64,000 nucleotides of DNA from CBDFHB01 sp965250115. Its GTDB lineage: Bacteria > Acidobacteriota > Vicinamibacteria > Marinacidobacterales > SMYC01. The notes below the pieces were generated by a model that was not told where the DNA came from, did no database searches, and saw only the letters and a program-made list of their open reading frames with translations. Positions 45,712 to 54,531 of this stretch are shown here, piece after piece. A program made the position numbers and the translations under genes. The stretch lies in assembly GCA_965250115.1 (NCBI GenBank), contig CBDFNJ010000002.1, positions 372,001-436,000 on the forward strand, in the 5' to 3' direction. The first letter of the stretch is position 1, and the number at the start of each line of letters is the position of its first letter.

Positions 45712-46887
45712 ATGAAGGCTGTGAGCTTCGCTCGTTGGGCTCGTCTCGCCTGTGTCGTGGGGCTCGCGGCTAGTTGCAGCTCCACCTCGCAACAGTTCAA
45801 GTACACTCCGGATGAGGTCATCGCTGACCTGAAATCTCGTGTTCCCGGCGACGTCGTCCAGAAAATCGTCGTTCCTTACGACATCAACGACGAGATACGG
45901 GAGCTCGCCCGCGACTCGGTCGGCAACCTGCGGTCAGAGCCGGAGAAGACACGCGCGATTGTCAACGCCATCATCTCGCACACCGGCATGTCCATCACCT
46001 ACGACTGGCTCTCGAACAAGACGGCCCAGCAGGTTTACTACGAGGGCAAGGGCAATTGCCTTGCCTATACCAACCTCTTTATCGGCATGGCACGGGAGGT
46101 CGGTATCGACGCCGTTTACGTGGACGTGACGACCGTCGAGCGGGTCTCGAAGGAGGCCGAGGTCATCGTCAACAACGGCCATGTCACCGGCGGGGTAAGG
46201 CGAGGACCCGATGTCGTCATGATCGACTTCACGAGCACGCCGGAACGGGAGTACCGGGGCGCCAAAGTGCTCGACGACTTCGAGGCGATCGCCAACTATT
46301 ACAACAACCAGGGATTCCTCTACGGCTATTACGCCGAGACGGCGGGCGACATGGGCGACAATTTCGACCCTCAGGCCGCCGAGCTCGAGATGTACCAGAT
46401 GGCACTCGACATTTTTCCCAACTTCCATCGGGCCCGGAACAATCTGGGCGTCGCACTCAGGCGCCGCGGTCGGGTGAACGAGGCGATCGAGCAGTACAAC
46501 CTCGCACTCGAAGCGGACCCCAAGTTCGCGGAGGCGCGCTCGAATTTGGGTGCCGCCTACTACTCGATGGGCCGTGTCGACGATGCGATCGCGTCTATCG
46601 AGCTCGCCGCCAAGGCCGGTGGCTCGAATGGCTACTACAACCACCACGTCGGCGTCATCCAGTTCCAGCAGGGCGACTACAAGGAGGCGATGCGCCACTT
46701 CAAAAAGGCGATCTCACGCGATTCGAGCCTCGCCGATGCGCGCTATTACCTCGGCGAGTGCTACTTGAAGCTGGGCGACCGCAAAAAGGCCATCGAGGCC
46801 TACGAAAAGACCCTGGAGGTCGACCCGAACTATCTTTCCGCCCGAGCCAAGCTAGACGTCTTAAACGCCGAAACCCATCTCCAGTAA
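45712..46887 (+). CDS. lipoprotein with transglutaminase-like and TPR domains
   Basis: 391 aa. A lipobox LAASC follows the signal segment. Residues about 75-195 resemble a transglutaminase/protease core: GKGNCLAYTNLFIGMAREVGI with the Cys nucleophile, NNGHVTGG with a His and MIDFTST with an Asp, in the order Cys-His-Asp. Residues about 225-385 are TPR repeats (NNLGVALRRRGRVNEAIEQY, SNLGAAYYSMGRVDDAIASI, YYLGECYLKLGDRKKAIEAY). Such proteins act at the outer membrane or periplasm, substrate unknown. The stop lies next to a half copy of the GGGGTCAGTCC repeat. Confidence 0.85.
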   Translation: MKAVSFARWARLACVVGLAASCSSTSQQFKYTPDEVIADLKSRVPGDVVQKIVVPYDINDEIRELARDSVGNLRSEPEKTRAIVNAIISHTGMSITYDWLSNKTAQQVYYEGKGNCLAYTNLFIGMAREVGIDAVYVDVTTVERVSKEAEVIVNNGHVTGGVRRGPDVVMIDFTSTPEREYRGAKVLDDFEAIANYYNNQGFLYGYYAETAGDMGDNFDPQAAELEMYQMALDIFPNFHRARNNLGVALRRRGRVNEAIEQYNLALEADPKFAEARSNLGAAYYSMGRVDDAIASIELAAKAGGSNGYYNHHVGVIQFQQGDYKEAMRHFKKAISRDSSLADARYYLGECYLKLGDRKKAIEAYEKTLEVDPNYLSARAKLDVLNAETHLQ

Positions 46888-46888
46888 A

Positions 46889-46920
46889 TGGGGTCAGTCC
46901 TGAACTTCTTGACTTTCTTG
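46889..46920 (+). repeat. solo end of the GGGGTCAGTCCTGAACT repeat
   Basis: TGGGGTCAGTCCTGAACTTC then TTGACTTTCTTG matches one end of the palindrome at 29495-29602 (closest to its right end read in reverse) over about 30 bases. The second half is missing. It begins one base after the stop of the TPR lipoprotein and ends close to the truncated-looking 5' end of hflX. Confidence 0.7.
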
Positions 46921-46975
46921 TTACTTTTCGTAACAGAGTCCCCGGTTCCATCTGCGCACGGGAGGGCCACGGCCG

Positions 46976-48679
46976 ATTCACAAGCTCGAAGGTAATACGA
47001 CAGGGCTGAAAGCCCAGCAGCGCCGACGCCTGGAGAAACTCTTCCAGCGCCGACTCCCGCCCCGTTCGCTCGTGACCCAGGACTTCGCCCGCCACCTCAC
47101 CGAGATCTCCCGGGAAATCCGCCGGCAGGTCGGCGTGCTCGTCAACCGAAAGGGTGAAGTCGAGTGGGTGGTCGTGGGCGACGCCAAGCAGATCGTCTTG
47201 CCCGATTTGAAGCGTCTCCGTGTCGCGGAGCGCCGCTTTCGTGGCTTGCGTTGCCTCCACACGCACCTGGCGCAAGAGCCTCTCACGCGCGACGACCTTA
47301 CGGATTTGGCGCTGCTTCGTCTCGACGCTATGTCCGCCATCGAAGCCCAAGAGGATGGTCTGCCCGGCCTCGTGCAGACCGCCTACGTCTCGCCGAACAG
47401 CAATGGCGCGGCGCACGAAGCATGGGAGCTGATGGAGCCCGAGCTTCCGAGCCAGATCGAGATCGATTTTCTGGAGTTCATTAGCGCGCTCGAGAACGAG
47501 TTCGCCAACAAACGCGGCGAGCACCACCGTTTCGACCGACGCGACCGCGCCATCCTCGTCGGAGTCACGACGGGCAGCGTCGAAGAGGAGCGCGAGCGGC
47601 TTCAGGAGCTAACCGAGCTCGCTCGCTTCTCGGACGTCGTCGTGCTCGACTCCATTGTCCAACGGCGAGCCAAGCTCGATCCGCGCTACCTCATGGGCAA
47701 GGGCAAGATCGAGGAGCTCGTCATCGGGAGCCTTCAGGAAGGCGCGGACGTCATTATCTTCGATCAGAACCTGACCCCGGCGCAGGTCCGCTCCATCTCG
47801 GCCGCGACGGATTTGAAGATCCTCGACCGCACGCAGCTGATCCTCGACATCTTCGCCCGGCGCGCGCAGAGTCGCGAAGGCAAGCTCCAGGTGGAGCTTG
47901 CCCAGCTTCGTTACATGCTCCCGCGCCTCACCGAGATGGATACGGCGCTGTCGCGGCTCACGGGCGGGATCGGGGGGCGTGGTCCCGGTGAGACCAAGCT
48001 CGAAATCGACCGTCGCCGCGCGCGCGACCGCATCACTCGTCTTCAAAAGGAGATTGAGGCTGTCCGCCGCAAGCGAAGCGAGCGCCGGAAGCGGCGCGTC
48101 GACCGGGGCCTGCCCATCGTCACCCTCGTCGGCTACACGAATGCTGGCAAGTCCAGCCTCTTGAATCGGCTCACCGAGAGTAGCGTGGCCGCCGGGAGCC
48201 GCATGTTCGAGACGCTGGATCCGACGAGCCGGCGTCTGAGGCTTCCAGTCGAGCGAGACGTGCTCCTTGCAGACACGGTGGGATTCATACGCGATCTGCC
48301 GCCGGAGCTCATCGACGCCTTCCGCGCCACCCTGGAGGAGATCGAGACCTCGTCGCTGATCCTCCACGTCGTGGATGCTTCCCAGGCCGAGTACCCGGAG
48401 CGCATGGACTCGGTCAAGAAGATTCTCGAAGAGCTCGAGCTTTCCGACATCCCTCGACTCCTCGTCTTCAACAAGAAAGACCGTCTCTCCGCCCACGAGC
48501 GAGCCCGGTTCGAAGCAAGGCCCGAATCGGTCGCGGTCTCCGCGCTCACCGGGAAGGGTTGCGATGCGCTCGTCGAGCGCATCGGGGAGCTATTGTCTAG
48601 TCGTGCAGCTCATCATAGAGATGACGATAGCTCTCGTAACGAGACTCTGAGACCTCTGCCGACTTCATCGCTTCTTTAA
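46976..48679 (+). CDS. hflX: ribosome-splitting GTPase HflX, possible ATT start
   Basis: 535 aa from the first standard start (GTG 47072), or 567 aa from ATT 46976. The upstream 32 codons read HKLEGNTTGLKAQQRRRLEK then LFQRRLPP, which is typical HflX N-terminal sequence, and GGAGGG lies 9 bases before the ATT; no ATG, GTG or TTG exists between it and the in-frame stop. HflX domain: LDPRYLMGKGKIEEL, TGGIGGRGPGETKLEIDRRR, then G1 GYTNAGKSSL, G3 DTVGF, G4 NKKD. It rescues stalled ribosomes. The 3' end overlaps rsgA by 83 bases, giving an unusual polar tail (SSRAAHHRDDDSSRN). Confidence 0.92.
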   Translation: MHKLEGNTTGLKAQQRRRLEKLFQRRLPPRSLVTQDFARHLTEISREIRRQVGVLVNRKGEVEWVVVGDAKQIVLPDLKRLRVAERRFRGLRCLHTHLAQEPLTRDDLTDLALLRLDAMSAIEAQEDGLPGLVQTAYVSPNSNGAAHEAWELMEPELPSQIEIDFLEFISALENEFANKRGEHHRFDRRDRAILVGVTTGSVEEERERLQELTELARFSDVVVLDSIVQRRAKLDPRYLMGKGKIEELVIGSLQEGADVIIFDQNLTPAQVRSISAATDLKILDRTQLILDIFARRAQSREGKLQVELAQLRYMLPRLTEMDTALSRLTGGIGGRGPGETKLEIDRRRARDRITRLQKEIEAVRRKRSERRKRRVDRGLPIVTLVGYTNAGKSSLLNRLTESSVAAGSRMFETLDPTSRRLRLPVERDVLLADTVGFIRDLPPELIDAFRATLEEIETSSLILHVVDASQAEYPERMDSVKKILEELELSDIPRLLVFNKKDRLSAHERARFEARPESVAVSALTGKGCDALVERIGELLSSRAAHHRDDDSSRNETLRPLPTSSLL

Positions 48680-49568
48680 CGGCGCAGTACGGCTCCGCGG
48701 TGTGACTGCACGTTGCGAAGTGGCACTTGCCGAGAAACGGCCGCATCTCGAGAAAGCAGCGCGCAAGCTCGAGGCGCGGCACGTGCCGGACCGACAGCTC
48801 CCGCACACCGGGAGTGTCGACGAGCTCGCCACCGAAATCCAGAGGAAAGAGAGTCGACGCGGACGTCGTGTGGCGGCCTTTCCCGCGCCGATCCACCGCG
48901 CCACTCGAGAGCTCGAGCCCCGGCTGTAGGGCCGCGGCGAGCTTCGTCTTGCCCACTCCCGAGTGTCCCGCGAGCGCCGAGCGCTTGCCCGTCAGAAGCT
49001 CTTGCAGCTCGGGGAGCCCCGCGCCGCTCTTCGCGCAGGTCATGACGATCGGATAGCCAAGACTCGCATAAACCGATAGCTCGGCCCGTGCCCCGCCGCG
49101 CGCGCTTTCGTCTCCGAGGTCGATCTTGTTCAGACAGAGCGCGGGAGCGATGCCGGCATGATGGGCGATGACGAGATATCGGTCAATCAGGCCGGTTTTG
49201 AACGGTGGCCGGTCGAGCGCGGAGACGATGACGAGTTGGTCGACGTTGGCCGCGAGTATTTGAAGTTTCGGTCTCTGGCCGCCGAGCTGGCGCACGAGCA
49301 TTGTGCGCCTTTCTCGGACGGCATGGATGACGCCTTTTTCGACGTCCTCGTGTCCATCGAGCGACGTGAGCTCAACGTCGTCTCCGACCGCGATTTGGGT
49401 CTTTACGCCGGAGCGAGCCGCTCTTTCGAAAAGACGGCCACGCAGGTAGCACTCGTAGACTTCATCTCCCACGCGCACGGAGACGGCTTTGCCCAGAATT
49501 CTGAAGACGGTTCCAACGAGTGTTGCGGTGGGCTCGATCACGTTTGGTGTGGCTCTACCGCGGAGCAT
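48597..49568 (-). CDS. rsgA: ribosome small-subunit-dependent GTPase A (RsgA/YjeQ)
   Basis: 323 aa. OB fold (TATLVGTVFRILGKAVSVRVGD, about 14-90), then a circularly permuted GTPase: G4 NKID, G5 TCAKSG, G1 GHSGVGKT and G3 DTPGV, in that order, then a zinc knuckle (CHFATCSHTAEPYC). It is a late 30S assembly factor. The gene is convergent with hflX and overlaps its end by 83 bases; it is divergent from lpxB with 36 bases between. Length and motifs are standard. Confidence 0.96.
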   Translation of the reverse strand: MLRGRATPNVIEPTATLVGTVFRILGKAVSVRVGDEVYECYLRGRLFERAARSGVKTQIAVGDDVELTSLDGHEDVEKGVIHAVRERRTMLVRQLGGQRPKLQILAANVDQLVIVSALDRPPFKTGLIDRYLVIAHHAGIAPALCLNKIDLGDESARGGARAELSVYASLGYPIVMTCAKSGAGLPELQELLTGKRSALAGHSGVGKTKLAAALQPGLELSSGAVDRRGKGRHTTSASTLFPLDFGGELVDTPGVRELSVRHVPRLELARCFLEMRPFLGKCHFATCSHTAEPYCAVKEAMKSAEVSESRYESYRHLYDELHD

Positions 49569-49604
49569 GCTATATTCGTCTCGAATCTTCTGTCAACGTA
49601 GCGC

Positions 49605-50780
49605 GTGTCGAAACCACCTCTCATCTTCTTTAGTTGCGGCGAGGCCTCCGGCGATCTCTATGTTTCAGAGCTCCTGAGCGAGCTGTCGCGGCGGTCCCCG
49701 GGTCTGAAGTCCTTTGGCCTCGGTGGAATGCGCTGCGCCGCGGCCGGGGGAGAGCTCGTCGTTCCGCTCGACGATGTCTCGGTCATCGGCCTCGTGGAGG
49801 TCGTATCGAAGGCTCCCGGCCTCAGGCGTGCGATGGGACGACTATGCGCCGCGGCCGAGCGGCGCCGGCCGGCCGCGGCCGTGCTCGTGGATTTCTCCGG
49901 CTTCAACCTCAGGCTCGCGAAGCGGCTCTACGCGCTCGGAATTCCGATCCTCTATTACGTCAGTCCACAAGTATGGGCGTGGCGTCGCGGTCGGCTACGC
50001 ACCATTCAGGACGTAGTCGACCAAATGCTCGTCATTTTTCCTTTCGAAGAGGTGTTCTATCGGGAGCATAGCATCGAAGCGCACTACGTCGGTCATCCGT
50101 TGGTGGATTTGGTGCGGGCCGAGCGCAACCGAGAGCAGTTTTGTCGCGATCTCGCCCTCGATGCCGAACGAACTATCGTCGCCCTGCTGCCCGGCAGTCG
50201 CCGGAGCGAGATCGAACGACACGTGCCCGTACTCCGGGACGCGATCGTGGAGTTGAAGCGTCAGAGACCAGAGCTCCAGTTCCTCGTGAGCCGGGCGTCC
50301 ACCATCACTCCGGCCCTATTGACGGCTGCGCTCGGTGACGAGAACGAATCGGTTCGCATCGTGGGCGAAAGCACTTACGACATCCTCGCCCACGCGGCTG
50401 TCGCCGTCGTTGCCTCGGGCACCGCGGCCGTCGAGGCTGCCATTGCTGAAACGCCCATGGTAGTTATCTACCGAGTCGGTTGGGCGAGCTACCTCTTGGG
50501 TAAGCCTTTCGTGAACCTGCCGCACTACTCGATGGTGAATCTCATTGCGGGCCGCACGCTCGTCCCCGAGCTGTTCCAAGGCGACGTGACCGCTTCATCT
50601 GTCGTCTCGAACGTGACCCGGCTCATCGATGACGCGGCCTACCGCGAGGACATGGTGAAAGGTCTGCGAGACGTGAAGGCGAAGCTCGGGTCGGGTGGCG
50701 CGTCGGGGCGCGCGGCCGAGGCGGTTTTGACCTTCTTGAGCCGGCGCAGCCGCGGCGGCGCGCAGGCCAAGCTATCATAG
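49605..50780 (+). CDS. lpxB: lipid-A-disaccharide synthase LpxB
   Basis: 391 aa, standard. N-terminal FSCGEASGDLYVSELLSEL, LVDFSGFNLRLAKRLYALGIP, YYVSPQVWAWRRGR, then IFPFEEVFY, YVGHPLVD, LLPGSRRSEIERHVP and GTAAVEAAIAETPMVVIYR. LpxB joins UDP-diacylglucosamine and lipid X to make the lipid A disaccharide. It shows that the organism makes LPS. Start GTG at 49605; no clear ribosome binding site. Followed by three secreted-protein genes on the same strand. Confidence 0.96.
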   Translation: MSKPPLIFFSCGEASGDLYVSELLSELSRRSPGLKSFGLGGMRCAAAGGELVVPLDDVSVIGLVEVVSKAPGLRRAMGRLCAAAERRRPAAAVLVDFSGFNLRLAKRLYALGIPILYYVSPQVWAWRRGRLRTIQDVVDQMLVIFPFEEVFYREHSIEAHYVGHPLVDLVRAERNREQFCRDLALDAERTIVALLPGSRRSEIERHVPVLRDAIVELKRQRPELQFLVSRASTITPALLTAALGDENESVRIVGESTYDILAHAAVAVVASGTAAVEAAIAETPMVVIYRVGWASYLLGKPFVNLPHYSMVNLIAGRTLVPELFQGDVTASSVVSNVTRLIDDAAYREDMVKGLRDVKAKLGSGGASGRAAEAVLTFLSRRSRGGAQAKLS

Positions 50781-50809
50781 AAGTATCGAAACCCAAGGAG
50801 GCAACCGAC

Positions 50810-51370
50810 ATGCGACCCATCTCGATCCGCCTGGCGTTGCTCGTGGCGATCGCTCTGCTCTGGCCGCGCGGCGGCGCCGAGGCCGGCACGGTTCTCGCGA
50901 TGAACCTCGAGCAGATGACCGACCGGGCGGACATGATTTTCGTGGGCCGTGTGGTGGGACAGCGCGCCGATTGGAGCGCGGACCGCACGCGCATCTATAC
51001 CTACGTCACGTTCGAAGTCGACCGCTACCTCAAGGGGGGCGCGAGCGGGTCCCGCCAGACTACGGTGCGCCTGCTCGGAGGGCGGGTTGGACCCTACCTG
51101 GCCAAAGTAGCGGGGATGCCGCAATTCGCTGAGGGTGAGGATGTGTTGCTGTTTTGCGCGGGTGCGGCTGCGCGGATGCCGACCGTGCTCGGGATGTCCC
51201 TCGGGAAGTTCACCATCGCGACCAACGGGGCAGGGGAGAGGTTCGTCAGGCGCGACATCTCGACTTTGATGCTCGCCAACTATCGCACCGATTCCCGCGA
51301 GCCCGGTGACCCCGTCAACCGATATCTCCTCGCGGACGTCGAGGGACGCATCCATGGCCATCTACGCTGA
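50810..51370 (+). CDS. hypothetical secreted protein
   Basis: 186 aa with a signal peptide (ISIRLALLVAIALLWPRGGAEA), start 50810 after AAGGAGG. The mature part (MTDRADMIFVGRVVGQRADW, TYVTFEVDRYLKG, GGRVGPYLAKVAGMPQFAEG) resembles small secreted beta-rich proteins often found beside matrixin genes, with no assigned reaction. It ends 10 bases before the ATG of the matrixin gene, so the two are probably co-expressed. Confidence 0.75.
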   Translation: MRPISIRLALLVAIALLWPRGGAEAGTVLAMNLEQMTDRADMIFVGRVVGQRADWSADRTRIYTYVTFEVDRYLKGGASGSRQTTVRLLGGRVGPYLAKVAGMPQFAEGEDVLLFCAGAAARMPTVLGMSLGKFTIATNGAGERFVRRDISTLMLANYRTDSREPGDPVNRYLLADVEGRIHGHLR

Positions 51371-51380
51371 GGTTTCCAAC

Positions 51381-52385
51381 ATGAGAACGCTCATTCTCGC
51401 CACGATAGGACTTCTCGCTTTCGCTGAAGGGGCGGCGCCGTACCTGTTCTTGACGAGCGAAGCCCCGAGCGGGGCCAAGGTGAATTTGACGTGGAACACC
51501 GGCACCGCAGTTCCGTACTTCGTGAACGAGAAGGAGCCTCTGGACTTTTCGTTACAGGACGGCCTCGACGGAATCAACGCGTCGTTTCAGACCTGGCAGG
51601 ACGTCGAAACCTCGAGCCTCACCTTCGAGTTCGCCGGGCTCACGGACGCCGAGCCTTTCGAGTTCTTCGACGACCAGAGCACGATCGGGTTTATTTCGGA
51701 CCCAGAACTCGAGGGATCCGGTGTGCTCGGCGCGACGCTCCAGGTCATCAACGTTTTCAGCGGGGACATCGTCGAGGCGGATATCTTCTTCAGCAACTTT
51801 TTCGTCTGGTCGGTCGATCCGAATGGCGAGCCGAATACTTTCGATCTCGTCTCCGTGGCCACCCACGAGATCGGCCACTTTCTCGGTCTCGACCACTCGA
51901 GTGTCGGCTTCTCGGAGTCGGCGAATTTCCGTCGGAGTCCCGTATCGGGCTCTGCCATCATGTACCCGTTCGCCTTCGGTCCCGGGAACGTCGAGGGGAG
52001 AACTCTCGAGGTGGATGACGAAGCGGGGGTCTCGCTGCTCTATCCCGCGCCGGGGTTTCTCCGGGCTACGGGGAGCTTGTCGGGGCGCGTCACCAAGGCC
52101 GGACAAGGCGTCGGCTTCGCCCACGTCGTCGTCTTCAATCCTTTCAGCGGCCGCACCATTGGTACCTTCGCCGACGAATCAGGCGACTACATCATCGAGG
52201 GTTTGAGTCCGGGTCCCCACGTCGTTCGAGTCAATCCGATCACCGATCCGGCGTCTCCATCGGACTTTTCGTTCTCCGATCGGAACACCGACGTCGACTA
52301 TCGCGACGAGATCTACCAGAGTGGGAGTGCCGAGGTCCTGGCGGGCTCGGAGACGAGAGGAATCGACGTCGAGGTTCAGCCGTGA
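51381..52385 (+). CDS. secreted matrixin-type zinc metalloprotease with carboxypeptidase-regulatory-like domain
   Basis: 334 aa. Signal peptide (MRTLILATIGLLAFAEGAAP). The catalytic domain (about 20-220) has the matrixin zinc site HEIGHFLGLDHS with the Glu base and the Met-turn SAIMYPFAF. A C-terminal domain (about 230-330, GSLSGRVTKAGQGVGFAHVV and DYIIEGLSPGPHVVRVNP) is a carboxypeptidase-regulatory-like beta sandwich. It is an extracellular or periplasmic endopeptidase. ATG 51381 is chosen over upstream codons because it begins the signal peptide. It overlaps the next gene by 4 bases (GTGA). Confidence 0.9.
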   Translation: MRTLILATIGLLAFAEGAAPYLFLTSEAPSGAKVNLTWNTGTAVPYFVNEKEPLDFSLQDGLDGINASFQTWQDVETSSLTFEFAGLTDAEPFEFFDDQSTIGFISDPELEGSGVLGATLQVINVFSGDIVEADIFFSNFFVWSVDPNGEPNTFDLVSVATHEIGHFLGLDHSSVGFSESANFRRSPVSGSAIMYPFAFGPGNVEGRTLEVDDEAGVSLLYPAPGFLRATGSLSGRVTKAGQGVGFAHVVVFNPFSGRTIGTFADESGDYIIEGLSPGPHVVRVNPITDPASPSDFSFSDRNTDVDYRDEIYQSGSAEVLAGSETRGIDVEVQP

Positions 52386-53065
52386 AGGCCCATCGGCTCA
52401 TCGTTGCGACGGCATTCGTCCTTTGGAGCGCCGCGCTCGCGACAGCACAGTCGCCCTACCGTGTGAACCCCGTTGCGCCCGGGCAGAAGAGCCCCGAGCG
52501 TCTCGAAGCCTCGGGTTTCGTGGGAGGGATGTCGATAAGCCACGCTCTGGGCACCGCCTCGAACATCTACATGACGGTCACGGGGAGTGCGCAGAACGGG
52601 AGCTTTGGGAAGCTCTATGGGCTGCGGGCTAGCTGGGCTTTTGCCGAGAACCTCGCGGCCGAGTTCAATTTCTCCAGCGGTAGGACCCCTTATACCTTCG
52701 ACGTCGATGATGGAGAGCTCGGCAAGGTGAGCCTCGGCGAGCAATTCAACGCGAAGCAAACCGTCATGGGCGGAAACGTGGTCTTCCAATACCCGCTCGA
52801 GCTCGGTCTCGTTCCCTACGCGACCGCCGGCGCGGGCTACATGAAGACCACACCGTCGAATCCCATCGGCGACACCGTGGACCTCTCCGCCGTCGACATC
52901 AATTTCGGCGGAGGCGTGAAGTACTTCTTTACCACGCCGCGTTGGCTAGGGCTGCGTTTCGACCTGCGCTACCACACGGCCACCGACGGGTTGAGTTTTG
53001 CCGGAGGCGACTCCTCACCCAGAGGCACCGAGTTCACCGTCGGCGCCATCGCACGCTTCTTCTAA
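52382..53065 (+). CDS. outer-membrane beta-barrel protein
   Basis: 227 aa. Signal peptide (RLIVATAFVLWSAALATAQS). The remainder alternates hydrophobic and polar residues in antiparallel strands (KLYGLRASWAFAENLAAEFNF, VVFQYPLELGLVPYATAGAGY, WLGLRFDLRYHTATDG) and ends in the barrel-typical GAIARFF with terminal Phe. It has the size of an eight-strand OmpA/OmpX-like barrel. GTG 52382 overlaps the matrixin stop. Role unknown. Confidence 0.85.
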   Translation: MKAHRLIVATAFVLWSAALATAQSPYRVNPVAPGQKSPERLEASGFVGGMSISHALGTASNIYMTVTGSAQNGSFGKLYGLRASWAFAENLAAEFNFSSGRTPYTFDVDDGELGKVSLGEQFNAKQTVMGGNVVFQYPLELGLVPYATAGAGYMKTTPSNPIGDTVDLSAVDINFGGGVKYFFTTPRWLGLRFDLRYHTATDGLSFAGGDSSPRGTEFTVGAIARFF

Positions 53066-53069
53066 CAAA

Positions 53070-53105
53070 CCCTCTCCCCTCTGGGGAAAGGTTAGGTGAG
53101 GGGTC
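53070..53105. repeat. REP-like intergenic palindrome
   Basis: CCCTCTCCCCTCTGGGG then AAAGGTTAGGTGAGGGG, five bases after the beta-barrel stop. It resembles the CCCTCTCCCC...GGTGAGGGG repeats seen in many proteobacterial genomes. Only this copy was seen. Confidence 0.45.
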
Positions 53106-53148
53106 ACCAGGTACAGACGCCAAAGCTTGACAGCCCCAAACCCCTAGT

Positions 53149-53589
53149 CTACGCTAAATCTTTTCGCCCCTCTTGGGACGCCCGCCTACCGAAGCCGGTG
53201 TAGCTCAGTGGTAGAGCAGCTGATTCGTAATCAGCAGGTCGGAAGTTCAAATCTTCTCGCCGGCTCCACACAACTTGTTGCTGATCCGGAGCTTCCCGAT
53301 TCGTTGAATCCATAACATGGCCGGCTTCCGGTGAAGTGGCACCTTCTGTGGCACCTGGAGCGGGCTGGTGCCACTTATCAGCATCGTGATTCGCCAGCAT
53401 GTTCTCCGGGAGCCAGTGGTAGTAGTAGTCCCACGTGGTCGTTACCTTCTCGTGAGCGAGCTGTTTGCTGACGAATCCGATCTCTTGTCGCTCCACTTGA
53501 AGGCTATGGGTCGCGAATGTGTGACGTACGGAGTTCGGTCCTTTGGCAACCCTTCCGTCTCGTCTAACGCACGGCCTTGACTCGGCCTC
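53149..53589 (-). pseudogene. tyrosine-recombinase integrase, C-terminal remnant
   Basis: Reverse-strand frame with the RHTFATHSLQ box (catalytic Arg and His) at about 53540-53520, then IGFVSKQLAHEKVTTTWDYYYHW containing the second His and the catalytic Tyr region. The N-terminal half is absent; the frame is open only to 53589. The final part (DLNFRPADYESAALPLSYTG) is the antisense of the tRNA-Thr gene. An integrase remnant reading into a tRNA 3' end marks a former integration site. Confidence 0.75.
53194..53268 (+). tRNA. tRNA-Thr (anticodon CGT)
   Basis: 75 bases with encoded CCA. Acceptor GCCGGTG pairs with CGCCGGC, the D arm holds AGCTCAGTGGTAGAGC, the anticodon stem-loop is GCTGA-TTCGTAA-TCAGC giving CGT, and the T arm holds GGAAGTTCAAATCTTC. 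The 3' end is the apparent attachment site of the adjacent integrase remnant. Confidence 0.93.
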
Positions 53590-53781
53590 TCATCGTCAGC
53601 GGGTCCGGCGCGCGAGCGGGCGTCCGCCTGGCCCGGTCGCAGGGCATACCGTTGCCCACCCGGAGAACGGGTCCCATCCCCAAGCGGAGGACCCGTCTCC
53701 GAAACCGCGTTGATTTTTCATGATCCGAGACATGCGGGCCAGCGCGCGGCAGGACCCTCCAGACCGCCTCGCCCTTCGTGT

Positions 53782-53805
53782 GACGCGGACGCGGACGCGG
53801 ACGCG
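53782..53805 (+). repeat. hexanucleotide tandem repeat (GACGCG)4
   Basis: Four perfect copies of GACGCG. No spacer pattern and no gene contains them convincingly. Simple-sequence tract in the gap between the integrase remnant and the ISL3 derivative. Confidence 0.85.
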
Positions 53806-53862
53806 GATGCTTACACCTGCCAGCTCGCTTTCATCACCGAGCGCAGCACGATTAGAAAGATC

Positions 53863-54523
53863 GGGTCTACGCGGATTCGTGTGGGTAAGTCCTAACGGAA
53901 AAACAGTGTAACTCATTGTGTGGAAAAGGTATCGCGTACTTCATCAGGCGCTGAAAAGTGGTCCATTTTTAGGATAGGCTAACCGAGTGAAAAATTCCCA
54001 GTCGATCCGCTCGCTGTTTGCGCTGCCAGGTTTCGTGGTGTGCCGGATTGAAGGGTCTATTCGGTGACCGATACGCCCGCGTCATCCAGCTCAAGAGGCG
54101 AAAAAAACAGCTGTGTGCTCTTACTGTGGGCAACGGTGCCGGGGGCGCTATGACAAGCAAGTGTGCCGGGTCCGCGACCTGTCGTTGGCAGGCTGGCGGA
54201 TCTATCTGGAATACGAGCGTTGGCGCGTCAACTGTCCTGGGTGCGGCGGTTTGCATGTAGAACACCTGGACTGGCTGGCGAACAACTCGCGCTACACCTA
54301 GCGTTTTGCGACGCATGTGGGCAAGCTGTGCCGGACAAGGCGGTGGCCGAGATGGAACGTCTGCGCCTCCTAGTTGAAGGGGTCAACAACAAAATCCGTG
54401 TTCTGCAACGACGCGCCTACGGCTATCGCGACGAGGAATATCTCAAGCTGAAGATCGTGGCGGCATTCCTTCCGCCATTACCCAGAAATGCCGTCTTCAA
54501 CCCACACGAATCCGCGTAGACCC
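53863..54523 (+). mobile_element. internally deleted ISL3-family element
   Basis: 661 bases with perfect 24-base terminal inverted repeats (outer sequence GGGTCTACGCGG) and an 8-base duplication GAAAGATC at 53855-53862 and 54524-54531, both as expected for ISL3. Inside is a transposase remnant: N-terminal CSYCGQRCRGRYDKQVCRVR and CPGCGGLHVEHLDWLANNSRY, then TAG in place of the next codon at 54299-54301, then a shifted frame with DKAVAEMERLR joined to the C-terminal part (LLVEGVNNKIRVLQRRAYGY). The central DDE part is deleted, so it cannot move by itself. Confidence 0.87.
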
Positions 54524-54531
54524 GAAAGATC

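Noticed and set aside
53194..53268. integrase C-terminal peptide PADYESAALPLSYTG as a real protein domain
   Set aside because: It is the antisense translation of the tRNA-Thr gene, not protein homology.
53782..53805. possible CRISPR-like or structured repeat
   Set aside because: Perfect 6-base tandem repeat with no spacers; a simple-sequence tract.
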